Notes under the pieces: model-generated | Seen by the model: only the letters and a program-made list of their open reading frames with translations | What the model was told of the DNA's origin: nothing | The model's database searches: none | Position numbers and translations under genes: made by a program | Source of the DNA: Paralvinella palmiformis | Lineage: Eukaryota; Annelida; Polychaeta; Terebellida; Alvinellidae | DNA length: 64,000 bases | Direction: 5' to 3' | NCBI GenBank assembly: GCA_025642065.1 | Contig: JAODUP010000356.1 | Location: 688,421 to 752,420, forward strand | In this document: positions 1 through 11,330 of the stretch, piece by piece | How the letters are laid out: each line of letters starts with the position of its first letter | Numbering within the stretch: the first letter of the stretch is position 1

Positions 1-948
1 ATATTCAGGGTTCGCACTGATCCTGGAATTCCTAGAATATAGTTGATTTTAATACCACTCCTGGAAGATCATGGACAACTCCTTGTTTTTCAATACACCG
101 CTGGAGAATCCCCCTGAAAAGGAAATTCACCCTAAATATTTTGAAATCCAGTTTATCAAGCTGGGAGTTTGGAACTAACAAGTAGCATGCATAGCTGATT
201 ACTTTAAAAGGCGCAGACTTAAAGCGTGGTATTCCAAACACGATGTCTCTCTTTACCTGGTTTAGTTTTTTCTGAGTGACGTCAGATATGGAAAATACCG
301 GGAATCTATATAGCGTTGGCGGCCACGAAAGACGTTGTGAGGGATGGGAGCAGGAAATGTGGACTGTCACTGCCAGTAATGTTCTGTGACTGTTGATTAA
401 TTGATGTTTTACGGCCACATTTGTGCACATGGTAGGCTAAATGGGCCGAGCGCAAGCGAAGTCAAAGATGAAACACTCTTCAGATATGCCGACGCCAAAA
501 TTTGAACTCAGGTGGTAGTGATCTGTGTGATACAACGCGCTACCAGACGACGAAGGACCCCACAATGCTCTCTCTATATATATTAGCTGAAGTTTTATTA
601 TTCTTTCCCGCCCTTTCAAATAAAATTAACCATCACACCACACAAAATGTCGTCGTGTCCTGACGGAAACACCCGAGAAACTGCATGGATCGTGTATATA
701 TATATTCATCTGAGAACTCCCGTAGTGTAGATTTCGAGGTTTAATTCAAACGGAAAATACATAAGGGGCATAAATGGATCTTAAACAAAAAGTATTCGCG
801 AATGAATGCTTATTATGCACGAGAGTGCTAAATAGATTTCAGTTTCGGCATGAATTTAACGTGATTTAGTCGATATATGGCATGTTAACATATACATGTT
901 TACATTATTGTTTTGTGAATTACGGTTACTGTTTATCATTATTTTCAG
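1..948. other. Upstream flank with a degenerate SINE; possible 5' part of the RING gene
   Basis: No coding sequence is supported here. Bases about 395-560 hold a decayed minus-strand SINE (listed separately). The first supported exon of the RING ligase opens after an acceptor ending at 948, so any upstream exon is either in this stretch and unrecognised, or outside the window. Confidence 0.5.
395..560 (-). mobile_element. tRNA-derived SINE, family A (degenerate copy)
   Basis: It shares the family A tail (gatgttttacggccac, then gggccgag) and a tRNA-like head read on the minus strand (tggtagcgcgttg). Related copies are at 9352, 10325, 39371 and 48407. No target-site duplication was found for this copy. 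Confidence 0.65.
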
Positions 949-3900
949 AGAGATAATGTTTGAGCTGCGGCGATTACAGCTTGGAGATCGACCTGTAACA
1001 GGACAAGGAAACAAAGAAGCTGTTGAGAATTTCTTCTCCAGAAGTCAGACTGGAGAGGGCGCCACCGGAGAGGGGTGAGCCAGAAAATTAATTCGTATTT
1101 TTAGTAATTCGCATTTAGTAAGAAATATGTTGTGCAGCGAAAATTGATAATGCAGTTATTTTATGAATATTACAATTCGTAAATAGCCAATCAATCGTCT
1201 ATGTTCAAATACTTTAATTATATTTTTATTTTAAAAATTACTTAAATATATATTAACTGTATGCCATTTTTCACACAATATATTTTAGGCTGAATGTTTA
1301 AATATAGATCTTCTCCATATGATACTTTATACTGTTGACGCTGTATACCCGATGATCACTTTTGTGCAGTTATATGTTCTACGTCGTAAAGGTCTTGTTG
1401 TGATATGATTATTGTATACTTTAATGCCAATGTGCATTACGTCCTCATGGGGGCTTAAACGTCCCCCTTTATTTAACGTGGTTAGCCACCCCCGATGTTA
1501 TGAGCCGAGAAATTAATCCCTGGAAAAGTTTCGACCCCTTGTTGGGATCGAACCCGTGACCCTTGGCACCGAAGGCCAGGTGTGTACCCGCTAGACCACA
1601 GGAGTTCACCGGGCGAGGATCGAATTTTAATTCTTCCTATATTCGTCACAGCGAACATCGGCCCGAAAACGTTACGGTCGAGGTGAGCGCTCTGATCGAG
1701 AGAAGGCCCGTCACGTCACTGTTACAGAGCGACAGGTTCAGAAGGAACCTGGAGTCAGCGCTGCACGGAGCACTCAGTAGTGTACCACTACCTCGACCAT
1801 CGGTAAGAAGGCCGGCCAGGACGGTCATCGCCGAGAGAAATGATTCGGGAACAGGTAATCTATAATAATAATAATAATAATAATACGTGCTGTACAAATA
1901 CGTTTTATCATCATTGTAATCCGAACAGCATCATGGTAGGCCACACACACGCAAACACACACACGCAAACACACACACGCACGCACGCACGCACACAGAG
2001 CAGAGAGAAGGGAAATCAATTAGCTGTGTACCCATTTCTGTTTTAAGATCATTAACCTTTAAGACCTTACATTCGTAGACCAACACGTGGTCTTAATGGA
2101 CGGCGGGGGGATGTTTACTTCGCTAAGTCTTAATTATCATCGGGAGAGATAACGTTCATCCAATAAGTCGGATATATTTATTATTAATATTATTATTGAT
2201 GTTCCATGGGAAAGTGTGATGAATATATTATTTAAAGAGCATGCGAAAACTACAACGATAATTTTACTACTTAAATAAGTGACGAATTTTATTAATACTA
2301 CTATTAAATAATTGAATATTAGTACTTTAGTACTAGTACTTTTACTACTAACTGTACTACAATTCTTCTTCTTCCTATTATTATTATTATTATTATTACA
2401 TTATGGATGGCTGGATGGATGTTGTTTAACGACACATCGGCACAATTTAGGCCATTCAGTGTCCTTATTATTACATTATACTAGGACTACTACTTTACTA
2501 CTATTACTACTACTAATACTATTATTACTATTAATACTACCGTTATTATCACTACTGTTACTACCATTCTTACTACTACTATTACTACTACTACTACTAG
2601 GAGGCATTGTTAAACTTACTCGCCGACTACTTACCTAACTACCCACCAAACTACTTACCAAAATCTACCTATTTATCAACTTACCCATCTTTCTATCTAC
2701 CTAACTACCTTCCTACCAACCTATTTACCAATCTGCCTAACTACCCACCTATGCAACTACCTACATAGCTACCTTCTCAACTCACTCACTCGCGCGGGCA
2801 TCATCATCATCATCATAATGATGATGATCATCATCATCATCAATTCCTAATACATATTATCTTTCATATTCTCTACAGCTTCATCTACCACCCCCTCAGC
2901 GGCCAGTACTACACCCAACACGGTGTCACCAGCTAATACATCTACTCCATCCCAACAACAACAACAACAACAATATTCTCATCCCCAAGACGACGTCTCG
3001 TCCAATCAACAGAACAATAGACATCCCACTCCACAGACATCACCGGCAGAGCCTCAACTCTATCAAGAACCGGCCCACGCAAGGCGGCAATACGTGCCTG
3101 ATGAGCCTCCCACGGGCCAGCAAAATCAACGGTAATGGGTTGTATTTTTAAATGCAATTTAATTGTTGCCAAGCTACGATCGTCACTTCTACCCAGCATG
3201 CAACGGTGCCCTTAGTGACGACAATCTACTTCCTACAGTCAGGGTCGTATTATCTTTAAAACTGACTAGGCTGAAGCTTAGGGGTTCTCGTAGGGACTAG
3301 GAACCCGTCAACTTTATTTTGTTGAGGCACTTGTTAACAGCGTCCTATATGGCTCCAATGGTTAAATATACTTTGTACTCTTTGCGCCGTAGCGATCCAT
3401 GTACATATGTGGGTATAAGTAGCTATATATAGGGCTGCTTAGGCAATTAACATAAACATTCTCACATCTTCCGTGATCTGATTTGGGTGTTTTATTCCCA
3501 GACACCACGATAGTAGGTGATCCACTTTTTGTTGTTTGGCGACTTAAAAGGGACTGGTGAAACATTACATATATCTCAGAATGAAAAGTCGCCACCCTGG
3601 ATCCACCTCCCCCCCGAAGAATCGTCCAGAGCTTTAATTATCTGTGCCTTATTCCATAGGGCTAGAAGTAATATACATTATTTAATTGCTTATTTACATA
3701 GCGTTTACAAATGCGAGTTGAATTCTTCAGGAGACCCACAAAATGGATATAGGGATGTGTACTGGGGGCTATAGTGTCTACCGTACCAGGGTCAGGCTGT
3801 CAGTTGTAGTGGGGTGTAATATGGAAGTACCGGAGGGGGACCTCACGCGGTGCTGCGAGCCGAGAAATCAGTCTCTGAAATGGTCTGGAAAAATTAGGAC

Positions 3901-4802
3901 ACTTTGGAAGATGGCATTTACGTGACTCTTCACACCCAGTACACGGCGCTTAATCTCCACACTATCACACCTCACTTGTTAGAGCGATGATGAGGCGGAC
4001 GTTCAAGAAGTTCCAATTGCTGAACAAGCACATTGTCCGCGTACAACATCTGATTACAACCCTCCCCCCAATGTGACCCTAGATATGGTCGTTTCTACAC
4101 GCTATAATATAAAATTAGGCAGTATTCTCTAACAAATGTACCAATTCCTTTCCCCCCCCCCCCGCCCATTTTCCCACTTGCCTAGATTTGTTGCCGAGAA
4201 TGTACCTTACGGGTCAATATATTAGAAGAAAAAAAATATTAAAGATCCTCTCTACGCACTTCACACAATATCGTTTTATTTTACTTTCAGCGAGTGGGGT
4301 GGAGATATTGAGAATATCGGGAATAAATTTAACGTACACATTACTAAATTCACAAAATTTCACAAAATAATTACTCCACGATACGGGACAATTATGATTG
4401 TTAGTTTGTTACCTGACGACCGTACACCTTCAGAAACTTATTTAAGCAATACAGACTCAGAATTGTTTGTCATGTTTGTCTTTACGAAATAATACGGGAT
4501 ATTTTAATTTAAATTTGCCCGCCTGCCGGTACGGTGACTTGCCTGCCACGAAGTTAAGAACTGCAGGAATTTTCTGTTTCTCCTTGCAGCGGTTTGAGAT
4601 TGGTAGCAATACAACAAGCACTGGACCAAGCACACAGGGACGAGGTGATTGCTGACATCAGTGAACTGGTCCAACAACAGCTCGTCACATCATCGCTAGA
4701 GGGCGTCTTTAGAAATCGTCTCGAACACTTGATGACGGTAGGCAGCACGTGTCACCGATACTAATCCTGCTGTTGTTGATTTTGATCCTCATGCTATACT
4801 AC

Positions 4803-4833
<31 letters not shown>

Positions 4834-6618
4834 ACTACTATTATTACCACCAACACTACTGCTAATGCTGTTACTGGCGCTTCGATGGTGCAGTGGTTAT
4901 AACATTATGTGCAAACCTCCAGGGTGTCGGTTCGAAACCGACTCATGCCTATGTTTGTGGGATGTTTCACCGAGGAGTCTAGGGTGTGACCAGTGCCGAT
5001 CAACTGGTGCTATTAACACGACAAATGATGTTAATAATAATATTAATGACCTTTCGTGCCTTTCAAGTCAAGCAATGTTGACGCAGTAAACGCCAATCGC
5101 CAATCGTTCACTAGCAATGAGTGTGTGGGAGGAGATTCATTCGCATCCCCTACTACCATTACTGCTGACTGGTGGTAGCAATCGATACAATCTTGTAATA
5201 TGTCGGGTACCTCACTATAGCATTGTATTTGGTCAGCTTTACCGTTAAAATAAGGTAAATACACCCCGAACACTGTAAGTACCGGGATATATTCTCATTT
5301 ACTTTGTTATTTACGCCTTATGTGTACGCCTTGTAGGAGCATCTGAATGATACAGAGACAGACGGCCAGCGGGTACAGCAGTTCATCCAGAACTTACCTC
5401 CTAGTCACACCGTAAGGAATGACTTCTCTCACTTGGGCATAAACGCGGGCGCATTCTCCGATGACTTTGATGAAATATCGGTCATCAGTGCCACAGCAAC
5501 TGTTGCTGCACGTCATGCACAGGTAAACTGCCACATATCGGGATCAATTGGTTTTAATGCAATGCAGTGGCTTAATCGTGGTTGGCTTTATCGTACCTTT
5601 GGGGGTGAACATAGTGTCGATATTAGAGATTAGATATACAGTGTATAATATTGAATCTGGGATAAAGCTGCCGTTTCAGGGTTACATTTTCTATGGTATA
5701 TACAAATTTCTTTCTGGTTCCAGATCAATCCTGGAATATCTCGGGAAATGGCTGCCATAAAAGCTCAGCTCAGCGAGATGAGAAACATGCTCCAGATGAG
5801 CTTTGACGTACAACTGGATATCCAGCGAGCCATCCGACAGGAAGTAGCTGCTGCCATTAATGACGTAATCGGCGGTATGTGTAACCATTTCCGATGCAAA
5901 ACGTCAACAATTAACCAGTCGTCATTACAATGCAGTAATTAAGGAAGCTATTTGTCTGATATTTAATTACAATGCTGTAATTAAGAAAGCTATTTGTCTG
6001 ATATTATAATACAGTAATTAACGAAGCTATCTGTCTAATATTCCAATGCAGTAATTAAGGAAGTTATATGTCTGATATTATAATGCAGTAATTATGGACG
6101 CTATTTGTCCGATATTAAAATGCAGTAATTAATGAAGCTATTTGTCTTATGTTACAATGCAGTAATTGAGGAAGCTATTTCTCTGATATTAAAATGCAGT
6201 AATTAAGGAATCCATTTGTATGATATCACAATGCAGTAATTAAGGAAACCATTTAATTGTCTGATATTACAGTGCAGTAATTAAGGAAGTCATTTGTCTG
6301 ATATTATAATGCAGTAATTAAGGTTGAAAATCGGGCATAAACTTGATTGTATAATGTTTTGTTTTATTTTTTAATGCAGAAAGGACTCACGGGGATCGTC
6401 CGCCTTCACTGGTCGCTGATTCGTTCACACCATCGGCAGCTACACCTTTTATAGACGGTAATTGTGTTATATGTCTGGACAAAGAGGTCGATAGTGTGCT
6501 CTATAAATGTGGACATATGTGTCTGTGTTACAGCTGCGGGATGCATCTGAAAGCAAGAGGTGCTCATTGTCCCTTGTGCCGAGCTCCCATTCGCGACATC
6601 ATCCGAACATACAGGTGA
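949..6618 (+). CDS. RING-HC E3 ubiquitin ligase with internal helical repeats (3' seven exons)
   Basis: Seven exons are supported: 949-1074, 1652-1854, 2879-3131, 4590-4737, 5337-5522, 5724-5874 and 6380-6618. Every intron is GT-AG, and the phases join exactly to give 434 residues plus TGA. The C-terminus is a C3HC4 RING (C384, C387, C399, H401, C405, C408, C419, C422) ending in a basic IRTYR tail, as in neuralized-type ligases; no NEURALIZED domain is visible. Three related segments (residues about 4-29, 50-80 and 218-243) share the pattern S-x-L-x(3)-R-x-V-T-x(7)-F-R-x(2)-L-E. Exon 3 is rich in Ser, Thr, Pro and Gln, with a seven-Gln run. Exon 6 (about residues 310-350) looks like an amphipathic coiled coil. 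Ubiquitin transfer is inferred from the RING; the substrate is unknown. The ATG at 956 could be the start if exon 1 carries the 5' UTR end; otherwise the N-terminus lies upstream. Confidence 0.85.
1440..1608 (-). mobile_element. tRNA-derived SINE, family B
   Basis: Read on the minus strand it starts gtgaactcctgtggtctagc (A box region), has a B box (ggttcgatccc) and a conserved body (attaatttctcggctcat). The same order occurs at 61850-62035 on the plus strand. It lies in intron 1 of the RING gene and ends 43 bp before the exon 2 acceptor. Confidence 0.85.
1862..1885. repeat. (AAT)n microsatellite
   Basis: About eight AAT units in intron 2 of the RING gene, directly after the exon 2 donor. Confidence 0.9.
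1940..1997. repeat. (AC)n / (ACGC)n compound microsatellite
   Basis: Alternating acac and acgc tracts within intron 2 of the RING gene. Confidence 0.9.
2330..2600. repeat. Imperfect TTA/CTA trinucleotide repeat region
   Basis: Degenerate tta, cta and act triplets, interrupted at about 2403-2450 by non-repetitive sequence containing tgtttaacgacac. That phrase recurs in many molluscan genomes as far as I recall, and may be a fragment of an interspersed element. Open frames here are repeat artefacts rich in Leu. Confidence 0.7.
2799..2843. repeat. (ATC)n/(ATG)n palindromic microsatellite
   Basis: A run of atc units passes into atg units and back into atc, so the tract can fold on itself. It is in intron 2 of the RING gene, about 35 bp upstream of the exon 3 acceptor. 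Confidence 0.85.
3846..3905 (-). mobile_element. Possible SINE family B body fragment
   Basis: The stretch gagccgagaaatcagtct resembles the family B body at 1501 (gagccgagaaattaatcc), followed by a similar ctggaaaa segment. The head is missing, so this is a decayed fragment at best. Confidence 0.35.
4801..4830. repeat. (TTG)n microsatellite
   Basis: Nine or so TTG units in intron 4 of the RING gene. Confidence 0.9.
4877..5010 (+). mobile_element. tRNA-derived SINE, family C
   Basis: The head reads like a tRNA: an A-box-like tggtgcagtgg and, about 45 bp later, a B box (ggttcgaaacc). A short body with a gatgtttcaccgagg phrase follows. It lies in intron 4 of the RING gene. Related heads are on the minus strand at 21860, 25555, 28872, 42890 and 44920. 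Confidence 0.7.
5928..6323 (+). repeat. 37-bp minisatellite, about 10.5 copies
   Basis: Successive units begin with aatgcagtaattaaggaag and end with tctgatatta. Most are 37 bp, one carries a 4-bp insertion, and units differ by a few substitutions. The array lies in the last intron of the RING gene, about 50 bp after the exon 6 donor. Confidence 0.95.
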
Positions 6619-6664
6619 TTTACTGGCACCGGAAGACAAGGACATTTGCACACCCACGCACATG

Positions 6665-6684
6665 TACACACACACACACACACG
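6665..6684. repeat. (AC)n microsatellite
   Basis: A pure AC run in the 3' UTR of the RING gene. Confidence 0.85.
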
Positions 6685-6813
6685 CCGCACAACAGAGAGA
6701 GCGAGAGATTAACGTTGTAATTTTTTTTGTTGTATATTTACACATTCAGATCACGTAATATATACATGTATATTCAGTCATATCCACTCATCCATTGTTA
6801 TGCAGATTGGCTG

Positions 6814-6819
6814 AATAAA
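6814..6819 (+). terminator. Poly(A) signal AATAAA for the RING ligase gene
   Basis: First canonical AATAAA after the stop at 6616-6618, which would give a 3' UTR of roughly 210-220 bases. Confidence 0.6.
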
Positions 6820-6915
6820 ATATGTTTATATTTGTATATTGTTCTCACCGACAGTAATCAAAAACCATTTTTAACGTCTTATTGACCCAATGTGCACTTG
6901 GTGTATTAAGATTGT

Positions 6916-7687
6916 TTAAAGGGATTTAAAATTTTCAGGACTTATATACAGCTATGCTCACAAATATCATAAATGATGTAAAAATGTGTAGACGATCACC
7001 CAGACATTAAATAATCAAGTTAAAAGTGCTGATTAATCGACTTTTAGCAGCCTAGCTGTGGATGCCGCCATTTTGAAGCTAGACAAAAACCGGAAGCTCT
7101 TGAAAGCTGACGTCACTTGAACGCAGCAGTTTGACCGGAAATCAGTAGAGCCTGTACAAAAGCATGTAAACAAGTGTGAGTAAAGAAACATTCCAGAACA
7201 TAACACTATTATCTTGTTAAAATTACGGCATGAATGACATACAACCATATCAGTTTGAGCCGGAAGGAACCTTAGAAGAGGAATATTATTCCGATTGTTT
7301 CGAAAAGAGAGGAATCGTCGAAGAAATATCGAGAAGAACCGGGAACACTGACTAGTGTCCGTATGAACTCTTGAACAAATGGATTCCGAGAAGGAATCTA
7401 TTTGTTGCCATTCTGTGCAAAATTTGAACTGTATTTTAGCTGATTCAAATGTGGAATATATCACAACATGCCTGAATGGCTGAGATATTAACGCCCAAGA
7501 GCAACTATAATTCGCGCCAGTCATGTGACGTCGGAACATTTGAGTTTTCTCCTTCCCGCCTTCGAATCTGGCTTTCTTATATCTATGATATCAGATATAT
7601 TTCGTTATTATTATTGTGGATTTTGTTGTTACTGTTCTAAGCACGACACATTTAAGAAATTTTTCTGAGGGTGAACTGTCCCTTTAA
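6916..7687. mobile_element. Possible non-autonomous TIR element (772 bp)
   Basis: Bounded by ttaaaggga (6916-6924) and its inverted copy tccctttaa (7679-7687). The interior has no convincing coding potential. Only nine terminal bases match and no target-site duplication was identified, so the boundaries are tentative. Confidence 0.35.
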
Positions 7688-7940
7688 GAATAGACCGACC
7701 CTGGCGAAATGCGTTGCATCGGTTACCAACTGTGGTCTCGGTTAGGAACAGCTATGGTGCCCACTGTTAATAGGGGATGGCAACTTTTCACTAACGGTAA
7801 ATACTGGAAATCCTTCAGCAAATTATTCCACATTACAGGAGACTGAGACTAGTATTTCAGCTGAACGATTGTGTCTTTTCAATGGATTTAACACAATATA
7901 CTTTTTCAATATATAACCCAATGATTGAGCAGACCAATTT
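7688..7940 (+). repeat. 250-bp dispersed repeat, copy 1
   Basis: Highly similar over its whole length to 37793-38045. Shared landmarks include aacaggggatggcaactttt, aaatactggaaatc, agcaaattattcca and atataacccaatgattgagc. Reading frames are not conserved between the copies, so it is treated as a non-coding interspersed repeat. Confidence 0.85.
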
Positions 7941-9337
7941 TCCAGATGAATGACACAATTAAGCATTCGTGTTGACTTGTAGGGTATTTTTAGCATCAGT
8001 TTCAATGGATTAAATAAATGTTTTTAAAATTAAACTTTTAGCTCAATGCAATTTTATTTTAATGAAGATTTTAAAAATATTTAATGTAGAGTTTTGGAAA
8101 TATTACTTTTTACTTGTACCTGGGAACTAATCACATATATGTATCACCTGTATATTATTAAATAAATAAATATTATTACATAACACCCTTGACATTTACA
8201 GGTGGTAAACATTGCATGAATGGGTGATTCAGAAAATAAAACAGTTCACTTTCCATACAAGGTATCATGCACGAATGCTACAGTAATAGGAATCACCCAT
8301 TGAATTATAATCTATGTGATCTTTAATTTATCCATTCACATCGTCATGTCAGATGGCAAATCTTATACAAAACATAAGTTTGAACTAGACAGGCTGGATT
8401 ATGAGAGCCCTGCAAATCACGCTGAACGTTGTTTAGTTTAGTGGCATATATATCTATTGGATGAAGTCTATGCCATTCCTATTAAATACAAAATTATTAT
8501 CTGGAGATCACATACCCTTAATGGATTATAAATAACATCCAAATATAGCTGATAAATAGCCTATATACAACTTTTCAATAGGATATTTATCGGCGACTAC
8601 ACGCGTAAATCGCCATGCAACACAGTGATTCTTAGACTTCTAACCCGAGACTGTAGTGTGAAATTCAGCCGCATGGTGGCGCCAGGAGTATTTGAATCAG
8701 TCTATTGGAGCCTAAATTGTTCCCATATCTGAATAAATATATAAACAAATTAAAATTAAATGTTTGCAATATATCTAATCAATTCTTCACTGATAGCATA
8801 TTTCGAAATAAAAAACCATTGCACCAAAATATTCAACCTTAACAATTAAACTGCCATCATAGTTATAAAACATGAACCATGAGCATATTAGAATATATAT
8901 TAATATCTTTTTACTTTACCTGCTATATCCATCTAATGAGCACTCAAAAAAGTATTATGGATGATTAATGAAACAGAATATTCAAATACCTAAACATATG
9001 GCGGATCATGTCCTAGCTTAAACATTCTAAACAACAACGGGATATTGTTTGCGCTACAAATGTTGCAAACACCGTTGCTGCTAGAACTAAACAATAATTA
9101 GCGCATATAGTATCAAAAATTAATCCTCCAAATAAATTCAAATGGACTGAGGTAAATCGTGTAACAACAAGCCAACGTTTTGAAGAAACCAAATGTAAGG
9201 GACTATATATTATTGACAGGTACTTAACAAAGCAAAAAACCCACAGAGAACTGTCTGAAAGTTGGGATAGAATGCATTTAAATGGATGTATTGTGTGTCT
9301 CATATCGGCTGAAACAGCAGCGCACACTTCATGTCGT
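7941..9337. other. Intergenic, nothing recognised
   Basis: AT-rich. At 8635-8710 the phrases ttctaaccc, gtagtgtga, tggcgcc and gaatcag recur in order at 14868-14918, which suggests another old repeat. A plus-strand frame at about 9110-9345 is open but matches no family I recognise. Confidence 0.4.
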
Positions 9338-9557
9338 TCTAGTGGTATCTAGGGTGCCTCCGTGGTCTAGCTGGTAGCGCGTTGAATAATAGATCACTAT
9401 CACCTGAGTTCGAATCTCGGCTTAGGCATTTCTGAAGGATGTTTCATCTTTGACTTCGCTTCATTACCTTTGAAGGTCGCTCGGCCCATTTAGCCTACCA
9501 TATGCACAAAAGTGACCATAAACTGAGACGTCAATCATCATCATCTAGTGGTATCTA
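9338..9557 (+). mobile_element. tRNA-derived SINE, family A, with 14-bp target-site duplication
   Basis: The body 9352-9543 is flanked by identical 14-bp direct repeats tctagtggtatcta (9338-9351 and 9544-9557). The head carries gtggtctagctggtagcg (A box) and gagttcgaatct (B box). The body includes gctcggcccatttagcctac, and the 3' end is an (ATC)n tail. The perfect duplication shows it inserted by target-primed retrotransposition fairly recently. Confidence 0.95.
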
Positions 9558-9612
9558 TCATGTACATACCATATAATATCACTTATCATAGATATATTAA
9601 ATACAAAAATGG

Positions 9613-9641
9613 AATATATATATATATATATATATATATAT
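9613..9641. repeat. (AT)n microsatellite
   Basis: Pure AT dinucleotide run. Confidence 0.9.
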
Positions 9642-10324
9642 TACAGAAAGATACATCGCAAAGTAATTTGTTCGTTATAAAGAATTTTTTTAACCTTAAT
9701 CGGAACTTTAGTATATATTTTTAGAACACTATTTGCAGTGATGAGATAACACGTAATAATATAATGCAATAACAATAATAACGCAAGACATAAAAGGCGG
9801 CTAATGTGTTATACTCAAAACAAAGTTCAAGGTTATAAAATATAAATATATTCTAGAAATTCGTTGCATATAATAATTATATAGGTAGTAATGGGCTATT
9901 TTTAATTTACCTGGAGGAAACGCGTTTAATATATAACTTGTAACAATACCTGAAAATATTCAGCGTTTATTTATGAACACGAACTATGGAATATATTTAC
10001 TTATAATATTATAAATACACAACGATCCTGCTGTAAATGTGTGGATAGTGCTTGCTGGCTATCTATTGCAGATTATCCCCCCGTAACTGGCAGCTATAAA
10101 ATAACATCGATCCTGTATGTTCTACCGCGTGGAACGCTGGGTAGTCGAAATAAGGGATTGTTGTGATGTTGAGCTGACCCCCTTCTGGATGTGCCCAGTA
10201 CAATTACACGCTGCACATATTCTCGTTAGTGGAGATTATTTTGCATACTTTTAGAGAGCTATTTAAATATTTACTGTAATTCTAATGAATGCAAATTGGT
10301 TTATGACCGAAATGTTATGTGAAA

Positions 10325-10505
10325 CGTACGTTATTGTTTTACGGCCAATTTTCTGCATTAATGGGCCAAGCACCCCCAAAGGTTAATGAGGTGAACTGAA
10401 GGATGAATAATTCTTCAGCTGATGCACACAGGCCGGGATTCGAATCCAAATACTAGAGGTCTGGGGCGAGCCGCCCTACCAGTTGGGCCACGGAAACGTC
10501 CGTGA
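10325..10505 (-). mobile_element. tRNA-derived SINE, family A (degenerate)
   Basis: Minus-strand copy with ttttacggccaattt, atgggccaag and gggattcgaatcc. It is clearly more diverged than the copies at 9352, 39371 and 48407. Confidence 0.75.
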
Positions 10506-10970
10506 ATTTTGATGAACTAACTAACATGCACTGATTCGTCATTAAATAGGTATTCATGCAGTCGTCTTATTAGAAGTTCAAGTTTTTGAAACTATATGCA
10601 CACGTTCTTACGACCAACGGCATACACGCACAGATACGCACGCGCACAACTGTAACTTGACATTATTCGCTGAAACTTCGTTTTATTGTATTATTCAAAC
10701 TGCATATATCTGTCAACATGTACGATCTTGTAGACTAATACACACATATGGCGTCAAAACAAGTTAATCACATTTCACTAATCAGAATGGTATATGGATG
10801 TTTCAATCTTTAAAACTGATCTAACGTAGAATTGAAGCTAATTAAGATGTAGCAATTATGTTGAAGTCAATATGTATCTATCGGCACTATATACATATAC
10901 AATATATGTACAGGATATACTGAATTATCTTATTATAATAGTGGATCGTGATTTTAATAATAATAATATA

Positions 10971-10975
<5 letters not shown>

Positions 10976-11006
<31 letters not shown>
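10976..11006. repeat. (AT)n microsatellite
   Basis: Pure AT dinucleotide run. Confidence 0.9.
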
Positions 11007-11012
<6 letters not shown>

Positions 11013-11039
11013 ATTAAAAAAAACTTCTATTGCGCCAAT

Positions 11040-11330
11040 ATCCTCGAAAATAATCGAGTTCAGTGGTGCATCTAGTACAGGAGTTGGGAAAACTCATAGT
11101 CCAGGTACAATGCAAAGTTCACCAACAAATCATCAGATGGAAAGGAAACTTAGGAAGGATAAGCGAGTCTGAAAATGTGAGTTTTCAAATGGTGACCGAA
11201 AGAAACTATGCTATTTGATCACTTAACATGTTCAGAGAGTGAATTCCAAAAAGTAGGGACAGCAACTGAAAAAGCACGAGTCCCAGCATGAGATTTAACC
11301 CTGGGAAAAGAGACTCATAGATGTGTATTA
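11040..11330 (-). repeat. Dispersed repeat E, copy 1
   Basis: The part at 11060-11130 matches 29425-29495 in inverted orientation (shared acctggactatgagtt and ctgtactag). The following part contains gaattccaaaaagtaggga and aaaaagcacgag, a phrase order typical of an old interspersed repeat rather than of a gene. Confidence 0.6.

Noticed and set aside
1803..1808. Alternative donor gtaaga in exon 2 of the RING gene
   Set aside because: Using it leaves phase 0, which does not join the phase of exon 3; the donor at 1855 does. It could still serve a minor isoform.
2312..2638. Leu-rich 108-residue frame
   Set aside because: It is a translation of TTA/CTA triplet repeats inside an intron.
5928..6323. 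CRISPR-like array
   Set aside because: Units are contiguous 37-bp tandem repeats without unique spacers, in an animal intron.
7033..7539. 168-residue minus-strand frame
   Set aside because: It falls inside the proposed TIR element, and I could not see any transposase or other domain in it.
9013..9327. 104-residue minus-strand open frame, and a longer plus-strand open stretch at the same place
   Set aside because: Neither has recognisable motifs, splice context or compositional support; probably a chance frame or an old repeat.
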